Source: an uncultured Chthoniobacterales bacterium
GTDB taxonomy: Bacteria; Verrucomicrobiota; Verrucomicrobiia; Chthoniobacterales; CAKUMP01
Length of the DNA stretch: 9,471 bases
Reading direction: 5' to 3'
Assembly (NCBI GenBank): GCA_934667795.1
Contig: CAKUMP010000079.1
Coordinates: forward strand, 1-9,471
This document shows, one piece after another, positions 1 to 6,550 of this stretch. Position 1 is the first letter of the stretch. Each line of letters begins with the position of its first letter. The notes under the pieces are model-generated. The model worked only from the letters and a program-made list of their open reading frames with translations, was not told the DNA's origin and searched no databases. The position numbers and the translations under genes were made by a program.

Positions 1-1
1 C

Positions 2-637
2 TGTGTCAAAAATTCAGATTTTTTTGATCTAGAAGAAGCACTTTTTTTTATTTCCATTATACTTGACCCAAAATTTCCAAATGATGCCAGCCGGGAGAAA
101 CTGGAGCGCTGGGGGAAGGAACTACAAGAGGCACTGAAAGAGAAAGTTTCCGATATTGAAAAGATCGAAACGATGGCAGCATTCATCAGCCAGGATCTCA
201 AGTTCCGTGCGAATACCAATCATTATTACCACCCCCATAATAGTTTTCTCCCTCGTGTGATTGAAAACCGGATGGGCATTCCTCTTACACTCACTCTGAT
301 CTACATGCTTCTTGGAAAACGTGCTGGCGTAGAAATCGGAGGAGTCAATCTGCCGGGACATTTTATCGGACGTCTGGGAAATGTGTTTTTCGACCCCTTT
401 CATGGCGGCAGGATTATTGATGTCTCTGACTGCGAAGCGATTCTTGCACGACAGGGGATTGTTTTCGACCCCGCTCATCTTGCTCCCGCAAATCCCCGCA
501 TGATCGTCTTGCGAACTTTAACAAATCTAAGAAATATTTTTACTTCTCGCGGCAATATCCAGCAACAAGACCTCGTGGAAAGCTGGATGGATTTAATGGC
601 GCAAAATTACATTCCCCCAACAACAGACGAATTATGA
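2..637 (+). CDS. SirB1-family transglutaminase-like protein, 5' partial
   Basis: The reading frame is open to the left window edge, so the start lies outside; 211 residues are visible. An internal ATG at 173 is unlikely to be the true start because the frame upstream reads as good protein (helical, with LERWGKELQEAL). The core matches the Transglut_core2/SirB1 domain: YHPHNSFLPRVIE, then GIPLTLTLIYMLLGKRAG, then GVNLPGHFIGR and FFDPFHGG. The histidine of PGHF and the aspartate of FFDPF correspond to the His/Asp of the transglutaminase fold. In this family the helix after GIP usually has Ser, and here it has Thr, so a classical Cys protease-type activity is not expected. The family's biochemical role is unknown to me. 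The stop overlaps the cinA start (ATGA, 634-637), which implies co-transcription and translational coupling. Confidence 0.87.
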   Translation, partial: CVKNSDFFDLEEALFFISIILDPKFPNDASREKLERWGKELQEALKEKVSDIEKIETMAAFISQDLKFRANTNHYYHPHNSFLPRVIENRMGIPLTLTLIYMLLGKRAGVEIGGVNLPGHFIGRLGNVFFDPFHGGRIIDVSDCEAILARQGIVFDPAHLAPANPRMIVLRTLTNLRNIFTSRGNIQQQDLVESWMDLMAQNYIPPTTDEL

Positions 638-1896
638 TTGTTCATGTACTCAATACCGGGACCGAACTTCTGCTTGGAAATGTCCTGAATTCGCATGTGG
701 CGTGGATCGGGCAACAATTATTTCCGCTGGGGCTTCGCATCGCGCGCCAGATTTGTGTTCCGGACGGGGAAGACATCCGCACGGCTCTGGAAGATTCCAT
801 TCCTGTTGCCGATCTCATCCTGGTGACTGGCGGGCTGGGTCCGACGACAGATGATCTGACGCGAGAAATTACTGCTCAGCTTCTTGGACTTCCATTGGAG
901 ACCGATGCTACGGTTCTTGAAACTATTAAAGAACGTTTTGCGCGTCGCGGGTATCAGATGAGTGAACGTATTGCCCGACAAGCTCAGGTTCCGTTGGGAG
1001 CAACGGTTCTACCAAATGTCAACGGGACTGCTCCCGGGCTGTTTTTCCCTCCTGTCACGAACCGCCATCCTCATATTTTTCTGCTCCCTGGCCCCCCTCG
1101 TGAACTCAAACCGATGTTTCTCGACTATGTCCTCCCGCGATTAAAAAAATTTCTTCCACAAAATCCTCCCTATTGTGCAAACTTTTATCTTACCGGAATT
1201 GGCGAATCGAATGTGGAAGCTCTGGTCACACCCATTCTTGAAAAAAATTTCCCGAATTCATCAGATCCTTTTGATTCAGAAAACCTCGAAGTCGGATATT
1301 GTGCGCGTCCGGGCGAAGTCGATTTCCGGTTAATTGGGCCTAAAGAAAAAGTGGAACGCGCTATTGAACAGATCGCGCCCTTGTTGCAGGAATTTTGTTT
1401 TTCTGAAACAAATCCACGTCTTGAAGACAACATCATTCAATCCTGCGTACAAAAACAAAAAACGATTGCCGTCGCTGAGTCCTGTACGGGCGGATACGTT
1501 GCAAATCGTCTGACCAATGTACGCGGTGCGGCTACTGTCTTTCGGGCCGGGTATGTCACATATACCAACGACATCAAAACGGATACCCTTGGAGTTCCAG
1601 CTTCTCTTCTGGATTTCCCCGGAGCAGTCAGCGCCGAAGTTGCACAAGCGATGGCAGAAGGCGCTCTGAAAAGATCCGGTGCTGATTTTGCCGTTTCCAC
1701 CACCGGAATTGCAGGCCCGGACGGTGGCACGCCCGATAAACCCGTCGGCACGATCTTTATCGCACTCGCACAGAAAAATATTCCCACACAGGTGCATCGG
1801 CATCAATTCCTGCACGACCGCGAAACCTTTAAACACATGGCTTCTCAGTCCGCACTGAATTACCTCCGCATCGCTATTAATTTAGGAGAGCAGTGA
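634..1896 (+). CDS. cinA: CinA-family protein (NMN deamidase / COG1058 nucleotide-binding fusion)
   Basis: This is a full-length 420-residue CinA. The N-terminal half (about 1-250) is the MoaB/MogA-like COG1058 domain, with TGTELLLG near residue 8, GGLGPTTDD at 66-74, NGTAPG and LPGPPRELKPMF. In the family this half has been linked to ADP-ribose or related pyrophosphatase activity. The C-terminal half (about 265-415) is the PncC domain, which hydrolyses nicotinamide mononucleotide to nicotinate mononucleotide and ammonia in NAD recycling. Its nucleophile motif is ESCTGG (282-287, Ser283), followed by TGIAGPDGG (357-365) and PVGTIFIALA. The protein should be cytoplasmic. Its ATG lies inside the stop of the upstream gene and has no strong Shine-Dalgarno, which fits re-initiation after the upstream gene. 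The stop codon TGA is also the first triplet of a palindromic repeat (1894-1955). Confidence 0.97.
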   Translation: MIVHVLNTGTELLLGNVLNSHVAWIGQQLFPLGLRIARQICVPDGEDIRTALEDSIPVADLILVTGGLGPTTDDLTREITAQLLGLPLETDATVLETIKERFARRGYQMSERIARQAQVPLGATVLPNVNGTAPGLFFPPVTNRHPHIFLLPGPPRELKPMFLDYVLPRLKKFLPQNPPYCANFYLTGIGESNVEALVTPILEKNFPNSSDPFDSENLEVGYCARPGEVDFRLIGPKEKVERAIEQIAPLLQEFCFSETNPRLEDNIIQSCVQKQKTIAVAESCTGGYVANRLTNVRGAATVFRAGYVTYTNDIKTDTLGVPASLLDFPGAVSAEVAQAMAEGALKRSGADFAVSTTGIAGPDGGTPDKPVGTIFIALAQKNIPTQVHRHQFLHDRETFKHMASQSALNYLRIAINLGEQ

Positions 1897-1955
1897 CATG
1901 TCGCCCAGGTCCATAGTGCCGACGAGACGTCAGCGTTCCCAGGGGTGACATGTCA
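1894..1955. repeat. 62-base imperfect palindromic element at the cinA stop
   Basis: The ends are near-perfect inverted repeats. The left end reads TGACATGTCGCCCAGG, and the right end, reverse-complemented, reads TGACATGTCACCCCTGG. The 10-mer GTGACATGTC occurs at 1893-1902 and 1945-1954. The centre has a small stem, GACG-AGA-CGTC (1921-1931), extended outward by GC/GC after one mismatch. The whole unit can therefore fold into one long interrupted hairpin. The cinA stop TGA is its first three bases. It could be a dispersed palindromic repeat or a transcript-stabilising 3' hairpin. There is no U-run, so it is not a classical intrinsic terminator. Confidence 0.6.
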
Positions 1956-1983
1956 GAGACCTTTCCCACCGCACGGGAAGAAT

Positions 1984-2101
1984 TTGGAGTGCGGGGCTCT
2001 GCACCGCTTTGGTTCGAACAACGTGTGCGTTTCGCCATGCGAAGGTGATTCGTACCTCCCATTCGCGATGATCCAAAGCGGCGGAAACCGCCGCACTTCA
2101 G
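1984..2101. repeat. Inverted pair of 29-base hairpin units (REP/BIME-like)
   Basis: The unit at 1984-2012 (TTGGAGTGCGG...CCGCTTTGG) recurs as its reverse complement at 2073-2101, with 22 of 29 positions identical. The second copy is the cleaner hairpin: GCGGCGG-AAA-CCGCCGC. The first copy has lost most of its stem but keeps both conserved flanks (AGTGCGG and CCGCTTTGG). Between them is another small hairpin, TTCGC-CAT-GCGAA (2031-2043). Two head-to-head copies with a spacer are the usual form of REP pairs. From memory I associate GTGCGGCGG...CCGCCGCTTTGG repeats with Verrucomicrobiota-type genomes, but I could not check this. No ORF in the region looks real. Confidence 0.65.
2078..2094. terminator. 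GC-rich hairpin between convergent cinA and fabD
   Basis: A perfect 7-bp stem, GCGGCGG-AAA-CCGCCGC, lies 10 bases past the fabD stop and about 180 bases past the cinA stop. On the fabD strand only TTT follows the stem, so it is a poor intrinsic terminator. It may still block or protect transcripts from both sides. It is the core of the right-hand repeat unit. Confidence 0.35.
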
Positions 2102-2104
2102 ATT

Positions 2105-3034
2105 TTATGCTTCTGCTAAAAATTTCTCCAGGTTTTCTGCTGTGCCCAGCGAATGCACTTCTACTTCTTGAAGCGTTTTTCCAAGCAAACCGGCAAGGAC
2201 ATTTCCTGTTCCTAACTCCAGGAACTGGTTGCAATGATAATCGGAAGCCATTTTTTCCATGCATTCAGTCCAACGGACAGTCCCCGTCACCTGATCTACC
2301 AGTGATTTACGGATTTGGCCTTCTTCTGAAACCGGAATGGCATCCACATTACACAAAACAGGATAAGCAGGTTGTTGCAAGGACACCAATTGAAGTGCTT
2401 CCTGTAAACGCAGCGCAGCGGAATCCATCAAACGGGAATGATAAGCACCGGCAACTTTTAATTCAATTGCACGACGCACTCCCTTTTCTTTAGCCAGACC
2501 TGCTACCAAAGCAATTTTCGCGCGCTCACCAGAAAGTACGACCTGGCCGGGGCAATTTAAATTGGCCACATCCACATCTGCTTCTGCAGCCAGATCTCTT
2601 GCCACAAACTCATCTGCGCCGATCAACGCTATCATCGAACCATCATTTTCCTCGCATGCGTTTTCCATATAGGCGCCTCGTTTTTCTACCAGTTTCACCC
2701 CCTCTTCCCAGGAAAATGTCCCTCCTGCCGCATGCGCAGTAAATTCTCCCAGAGACAATCCGGCAGCCACCGCAAATTGAAAATCCGGAAGTTGCTTACG
2801 TAAAACTTCCAGAATAGCGATCCCGTGCAAAAAGAGTGCAGGCTGACAATTCGAAGTTCTGGTTAACTCCTCTTCCGGCCCCTGCCACATAATTTCCGTC
2901 AGGCTGCGTCCTAAAATTTCATCCCCTTTTTCAAAAACTTCCCTTGCTTCCGCCCAGCGCTCCGCCAAATCTTTTCCCATTCCAATAGCCTGGGCACCCT
3001 GCCCCGAAAACATTAATCCCGTAATTTTCTTCAT
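2105..3034 (-). CDS. fabD: Malonyl-CoA:ACP transacylase
   Basis: The 309-residue protein has the usual FabD length. FabD moves malonyl from CoA to acyl carrier protein to supply fatty-acid elongation in the cytoplasm. Visible motifs are FSGQGAQ (9-15), the nucleophile elbow GLSLGE (92-97, Ser94), the carboxylate-binding Arg119 in KRGAYM, NCPGQVVLSG (160-169), the catalytic His199 in AGAYHSRLM, and Gln248 in LVDQVTGTVRW. The residue before the nucleophile is Leu, where most FabDs have His. The ATG is the first possible start because an in-frame TAA lies four codons upstream. AAGGAG directly abuts the ATG with no spacer, and a -10-like TAAAAT precedes it, so the mRNA may be leaderless. No other fab gene is in the window; a gap of 91 bases separates it from the Lnt-like gene upstream. 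Confidence 0.97.
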   Translation of the reverse strand: MKKITGLMFSGQGAQAIGMGKDLAERWAEAREVFEKGDEILGRSLTEIMWQGPEEELTRTSNCQPALFLHGIAILEVLRKQLPDFQFAVAAGLSLGEFTAHAAGGTFSWEEGVKLVEKRGAYMENACEENDGSMIALIGADEFVARDLAAEADVDVANLNCPGQVVLSGERAKIALVAGLAKEKGVRRAIELKVAGAYHSRLMDSAALRLQEALQLVSLQQPAYPVLCNVDAIPVSEEGQIRKSLVDQVTGTVRWTECMEKMASDYHCNQFLELGTGNVLAGLLGKTLQEVEVHSLGTAENLEKFLAEA

Positions 3035-3040
3035 CTCCTT

Positions 3041-3070
3041 ATTTTAGCGGATATTAACTTCCACTGCCTA
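3041..3070 (-). promoter_or_regulatory. Possible fabD promoter, -10 six bases before the ATG
   Basis: On the minus strand TAGGCA (3070-3065) and TAAAAT (3046-3041) are 18 bases apart, and the hexamer ends six bases before the fabD ATG. A start site at normal distance would fall on or next to the ATG. The -10 is good and the -35 moderate. The stretch 3047-3125 otherwise shows nothing I can name, and no terminator follows the Lnt-like gene, so read-through into fabD is also possible. Confidence 0.35.
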
Positions 3071-3125
3071 GCATAATCCATTCACAGAAAGCATATTCCT
3101 GTCGATTTTTCCATGAAGTTTACCG

Positions 3126-4526
3126 TTACTCTCGTTTAAGCCGTGCGGTTACTGCCGCTCCTGTAAAAATCACCCAGCATCCGGCAACCACTAACATTCC
3201 GGGCAAAGAACGATTTTTTCCAACCCCTTTCATGAAAAACTCCGATCGCTCCGGTCCTTCTCCCAGGTTCAATAAGTCCGATGAGACTTGTCCAAATCGA
3301 GAAACCCGGAACACCCTTCTTGCGCTATCCATATAAATTGCAGAAATTCCATTTTCCGCACAGCGCGCAGCGAGTTGCGCAACACAATACCGAAGCCCAT
3401 CTGCAGTCAATGCCCAGGGTTCTGTATTCCATAAAATGATTAATGCCCCATGTTCTGCCAATATTTGTCTCACACGCCCGGGATCCGTTAAATCTGACGG
3501 TGTCAATACCACCATGGGAGTTTTCGCTAAAGCGGGAGAACTTTTTTCGCTCTTCGCCCCGGAGTTCCGGAAAATTTTATTAAGCGCAGAGGGAGCAGAG
3601 CCCTGTAACAAAGGATGCAGTTGCTGTCCTTCCGGCCAATAAATAGTTCCGATCTCTCCCTCATTTTTTGTCATATCCAGACTGATCACCGGCTGCCCAC
3701 CAAATCCTGAAGCCAATTGAATCTCATCTAAATCCAGATCACCAGCATGAGCATAAATGATCAAATCAAATTCCGGTTCCCATAAAAACATTTCTTTCCG
3801 GACCTGGCGATCCGTTTCAAAAGTAATACCAATATGATATTCCCGTCCTTGTGCAATCTTCTTGCTGAACAGGTCAAGAGCAAACCCGCCCCCCACGGAC
3901 ATGATCAGCGCAATCATCACGGCCATCCCGAAGTGGCGTTTGGCATGTTTTCTTTCTTCATGCAATTTTGCGATCCATTCCGCCCAAAACCCATTCACAA
4001 GCCAAATACCAAATGCTAATATCGGAAATCCACCGAACCGTGCCCACACCAGCAGGGAGTCATTCCCTACAACCCCTAACATGGGGATAAATGAAGCCAT
4101 CACGGACACGCTTGATCCCACCGCCGTAAACAGCGCTGCCTGCACAATCACCCCCACGATACCGCGCCAGCGCTGACGCGGGAAATGCCGGATCAATCCT
4201 GCAATGCCATACGGAACAGCCAACAATCCCGCACACCAAAGATACGTGAAAATGTCTCCCCCGTCTGCGACGGTCCATCTCAAGGCACCAAGATAATAAA
4301 GCAGTGCCCATGCATAAATTAATATTCCACTCCACAAAACCCCTGCCTTACGCACAGACAAAATCAGGGGAGCCAGTGAAAACCATAATAAAACAGATAC
4401 TGGTTCCGGTGGTGTTGCAATCACCGTCAACACCACGGAGCCAATCAACATCAATAACCTGGCAGGCCAAAATATACGCCCTGTTGGTACCCCCGCCCCT
4501 CTGGAATGTATTTTTCTTTTTTGCAC
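3126..4526 (-). CDS. Apolipoprotein N-acyltransferase-like membrane protein, catalytic residues apparently lost
   Basis: The 466-residue protein has the layout of Lnt: an N-terminal membrane part (about 24-215, several hydrophobic spans, with the Lnt-type start LLMLIGSVVLTVIATPPEPVS), a soluble nitrilase-like part (about 228-415), and a C-terminal span (about 441-460). ILWNTEPW (364-371) followed by LAARCAENGISAIYMDSARRVFRVSRFGQV resembles the Lnt stretch around N-DAW, the R-E-R helix and NTGxSxxxDxxGR. The catalytic Glu of WPE falls at YAH (258-260), I find no equivalent of the Lys/VPFGEY motif, and the Cys of CYE falls at TPS (342-344). It is therefore probably a non-catalytic relative or has a changed role. 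The start is GTG at 4526 with GAGG almost touching it. ATG at 4451 (codon 26), with AGG six bases upstream, is an alternative and would leave the first span at the N-terminus. Confidence 0.75.
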   Translation of the reverse strand: MQKRKIHSRGAGVPTGRIFWPARLLMLIGSVVLTVIATPPEPVSVLLWFSLAPLILSVRKAGVLWSGILIYAWALLYYLGALRWTVADGGDIFTYLWCAGLLAVPYGIAGLIRHFPRQRWRGIVGVIVQAALFTAVGSSVSVMASFIPMLGVVGNDSLLVWARFGGFPILAFGIWLVNGFWAEWIAKLHEERKHAKRHFGMAVMIALIMSVGGGFALDLFSKKIAQGREYHIGITFETDRQVRKEMFLWEPEFDLIIYAHAGDLDLDEIQLASGFGGQPVISLDMTKNEGEIGTIYWPEGQQLHPLLQGSAPSALNKIFRNSGAKSEKSSPALAKTPMVVLTPSDLTDPGRVRQILAEHGALIILWNTEPWALTADGLRYCVAQLAARCAENGISAIYMDSARRVFRVSRFGQVSSDLLNLGEGPERSEFFMKGVGKNRSLPGMLVVAGCWVIFTGAAVTARLKRE

Positions 4527-4531
4527 GCCTC

Positions 4532-4563
4532 TCTATATCCTCTGATTTTTTGTAAAAGGTCAA
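4532..4563 (-). promoter_or_regulatory. Possible promoter of the Lnt-like gene
   Basis: On the minus strand a good -35, TTGACC (4563-4558), is followed by the AT-rich GATATAGA. GATATA (4539-4534) gives an 18-base spacer; TATAGA (4537-4532) gives 20. The latter ends five bases before the GTG start. A transcript from here would have almost no leader. Confidence 0.35.
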
Positions 4564-4573
4564 GTGAGGAGTA

Positions 4574-4588
4574 CCAACGTCCCGTTGG
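4574..4588. repeat. CCAACG-TCC-CGTTGG hairpin downstream of the acetyltransferase
   Basis: A perfect 6-bp stem with a 3-base loop lies about 70 bases beyond the acetyltransferase stop, in the 132-base gap before the Lnt-like gene. No T-run follows on the minus strand, so it is only a weak terminator candidate. Its left flank, GTACCAAC (4571-4578), recurs inverted as GTTGGTAC at 4483-4490 inside the first codons of the Lnt-like gene, which suggests a dispersed repeat that spans the annotated GTG start. The rest of the gap has a small GCGC-TACC-GCGC stem (4598-4609) and nothing else I recognise. Confidence 0.45.
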
Positions 4589-4658
4589 ATCATTTACGCG
4601 CTACCGCGCCCATGACATTTTACGCATCATTTCCTGTCCCCGGCGGCAAACGTAGAAA

Positions 4659-5324
4659 TTAAATCCAGAATGTGCCTTCCTGTGCGATTTCTCCGCGGCG
4701 GCGGAGGAACCTGGCGGGGACGCCTGCATAAATACCGAGGGGTTCGGTATCTCGAGTCACCACGGCATTTGCTCCGATTACACACCCTTTCGCAAGGGTT
4801 GTATTGGCGCAAATCGTCGCATTGGCAGCAATCCACACATCTTCTTCCAAAGTAATCGGACCGGCTTTTTCTCCCGTCAGTGCCATAGGACGATCCACGA
4901 TTTCATCATGATGTCCAACTGTAGCGAGCACGACATGCGCTGCGATATTGCAGTATCTGCCAATTTTTAGTCCACCCCATCCATATAAAATTCCATAGGG
5001 AGCAAAATGACTTTTCTCGCCGATTTCAATAAAACTGCTTTCCCAGTTTCCCATGCCCATATACACCCCCGTATAAAACTCCACCCCCTCGCCAATCCAT
5101 ACGCGTCCGGGAGAACCGTGGAAATAACAACGCGGACGAATCTTCACCCCGTCACCAAGGCGAAACTCGCCCGGCTTTCCTTCGATTATCACCCCACTCC
5201 CAATCAGAACATCGTTTCCGATATCCATCACCTCAGGATGCTCAATCACCACATCCTCCGCAATCTGCACATTTTTCCCGCAGGAACGAAAACGTGCTTT
5301 CAACTCATCCTGTTTTGAAGTCAT
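4659..5324 (-). CDS. Hexapeptide-repeat (left-handed beta-helix) acyltransferase
   Basis: The 221-residue cytoplasmic protein is rich in hexapeptide repeats of the [LIV]-G-x4 type: DIGNDVLIGSGVIIEG, RLGDGVKIRP, WIGEGVEFYTG, IEIGEKSHFA, LKIGRYCNIAA and ITLEEDVWIAANATI. It ends in the family signature AVVTRDTEPLGIYAGVPARFL. VGHHDEIVDRP (136-146) supplies the histidine pair (138-139) expected near the active site of sugar O- or N-acetyltransferases using acetyl-CoA. The acceptor sugar cannot be read from the sequence. The start has a good Shine-Dalgarno, AAGGGGG, five bases upstream. It begins 30 bases after the dehydrogenase gene and is very likely co-transcribed with it; such oxidoreductase/acetyltransferase pairs are known in nucleotide-sugar pathways such as WlbA/WlbB. 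Confidence 0.9.
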   Translation of the reverse strand: MTSKQDELKARFRSCGKNVQIAEDVVIEHPEVMDIGNDVLIGSGVIIEGKPGEFRLGDGVKIRPRCYFHGSPGRVWIGEGVEFYTGVYMGMGNWESSFIEIGEKSHFAPYGILYGWGGLKIGRYCNIAAHVVLATVGHHDEIVDRPMALTGEKAGPITLEEDVWIAANATICANTTLAKGCVIGANAVVTRDTEPLGIYAGVPARFLRRRGEIAQEGTFWI

Positions 5325-5354
5325 ATTCGCCCCCTTGCGTTGATTTCTGATATT

Positions 5355-6518
5355 TTATTGCACCGGGACCCAGCGTCGTTCTTCTGAACTTTTTACAATG
5401 GCATCCAGAATCCGCTGGTTTTCCACCCCATCTCGGAACGTCGGCTGCACGGATTTTCCATCTACGACCGCATGCACAAAATCTGCAAATGCATTCACAA
5501 AAGTATGTTCATATCCAATAATATGTCCTGGTGGCCACCATGCTTCCAGATACGGATGCATTCCTTCTGTGACTAAAATGTCCCGGAACCCACGCACATC
5601 TTCTCCATCCTTTGTGCTGTAAAATTTCAACCGGTTCATATCCTCGAAATCAAATACCAGCGAACCTTCGCTTCCATTAATCTCCAGTGAAATATGGTTT
5701 TTCCGCCCCAGAGCAAACCTGGTAGCTTCCATACTTGCCAGCGCTCCGTTGGTAAATCTTCCGGTCCAACTGACCGCATCCTCGACCGTCACCTCACCCA
5801 TCACCTTCCCGCCTTCTGCAGTCAGTCCCTTCCCGGTCGCTTCCAACACCGGGCGCTGCTTGATAAAGGTTTCCATGTGACCGCTTACCTCCTCTAATTC
5901 TCCAACCAGATATCTTCCCAAATCCACAATGTGGGATCCAATACATCCTAATGTCCCCAACCCGGCCACTTCTGATTTTAGCCGCCAGACCAAAGGAAAT
6001 TCCGGATCTGCGATCCAGTCCTGCGCATACCGGGCGCGATAATGATAAATCCGATCCCCCAGATCCCCACGCTCAATCATTTTTCGAGCAAACGCAATTG
6101 CGGGAATCCTTCGGTAATTATGGCACACCATATGTACCACACCGGCTTTTTCCACCGCAGCCAGCATCTGCTCACATTCTTTTAAATCCATCCCCAGAGG
6201 CTTCTCACATAAAATGGCTTTCCCTGCCTCTGCTGCCGCAATCGCAATTTCCGCATGACTGTTAGTCGGGGTCCCGATATCAATAATATCAATTTCCGGA
6301 TCTTCCACCACGTCCCGCCAGTCCGTCACCGCTTTCTCCCATCCATACTTCGCACGCGCTTCTTCCAAAGGTCCTGGCGTCCGACCACATATCGTCGCTA
6401 ACTCCAATTCCGCCGGTAAATCAAAAAAAAATCCTGCCTGACGCCAGGCGTTACTATGCGCCTTCCCCATAAAATTATACCCGATCATTCCAATCCGTAG
6501 CTTTTTCTTTGCGGCCAT
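5355..6518 (-). CDS. Gfo/Idh/MocA-family NAD(P)-dependent sugar dehydrogenase (levoglucosan dehydrogenase-like)
   Basis: The 387-residue cytoplasmic oxidoreductase opens with a Rossmann motif, GMIGYNFMGKAHSNAW (10-25), followed by IGTPTNSHAEIAIAAAEAGK, the catalytic CEKP (Lys106) and CHNYRRIPA. The second half has WRL...GLGTLGCIGSHIVDLGRY, where the His196/Asp199 pattern GxxxHxxD is the usual catalytic partner of the EKP lysine. The C-terminal segments RGF, HPY, WWPPGHIIGYEHTF and SVQPTFRDG resemble, from memory, levoglucosan dehydrogenase and related 3-keto-sugar-forming enzymes; the true substrate is unknown. I chose the ATG at 6518 because AAAGGAAG lies four bases before it and the Rossmann strand starts soon after. 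An in-frame ATG at 6542 lacks a ribosome binding site. It follows the TPR gene by 32 bases. Confidence 0.92.
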   Translation of the reverse strand: MAAKKKLRIGMIGYNFMGKAHSNAWRQAGFFFDLPAELELATICGRTPGPLEEARAKYGWEKAVTDWRDVVEDPEIDIIDIGTPTNSHAEIAIAAAEAGKAILCEKPLGMDLKECEQMLAAVEKAGVVHMVCHNYRRIPAIAFARKMIERGDLGDRIYHYRARYAQDWIADPEFPLVWRLKSEVAGLGTLGCIGSHIVDLGRYLVGELEEVSGHMETFIKQRPVLEATGKGLTAEGGKVMGEVTVEDAVSWTGRFTNGALASMEATRFALGRKNHISLEINGSEGSLVFDFEDMNRLKFYSTKDGEDVRGFRDILVTEGMHPYLEAWWPPGHIIGYEHTFVNAFADFVHAVVDGKSVQPTFRDGVENQRILDAIVKSSEERRWVPVQ

Positions 6519-6550
6519 AATACTTCCTTTCAAATTTGCCATTTACTGGA

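Noticed and set aside
173..637. Start of the SirB1-like gene at the internal ATG 173
   Set aside because: The frame is open and protein-like from base 2 onward, and the upstream part is needed for the usual family N-terminus; the gene is simply cut by the window edge.
1330..1836. 168-codon open frame on the minus strand within cinA
   Set aside because: It lies antisense to well-conserved CinA motifs, has low-complexity composition typical of shadow frames, and has no ribosome binding site or recognisable domain.
1945..2493. 182-codon plus-strand frame running from the repeat region into fabD
   Set aside because: It starts inside a palindromic repeat and then runs antisense to fabD; its predicted protein resembles no family.
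6519..6542. Extended start of the dehydrogenase at 6542
   Set aside because: No Shine-Dalgarno precedes it, whereas the ATG at 6518 has AAAGGAAG at good spacing and gives the usual family N-terminus.
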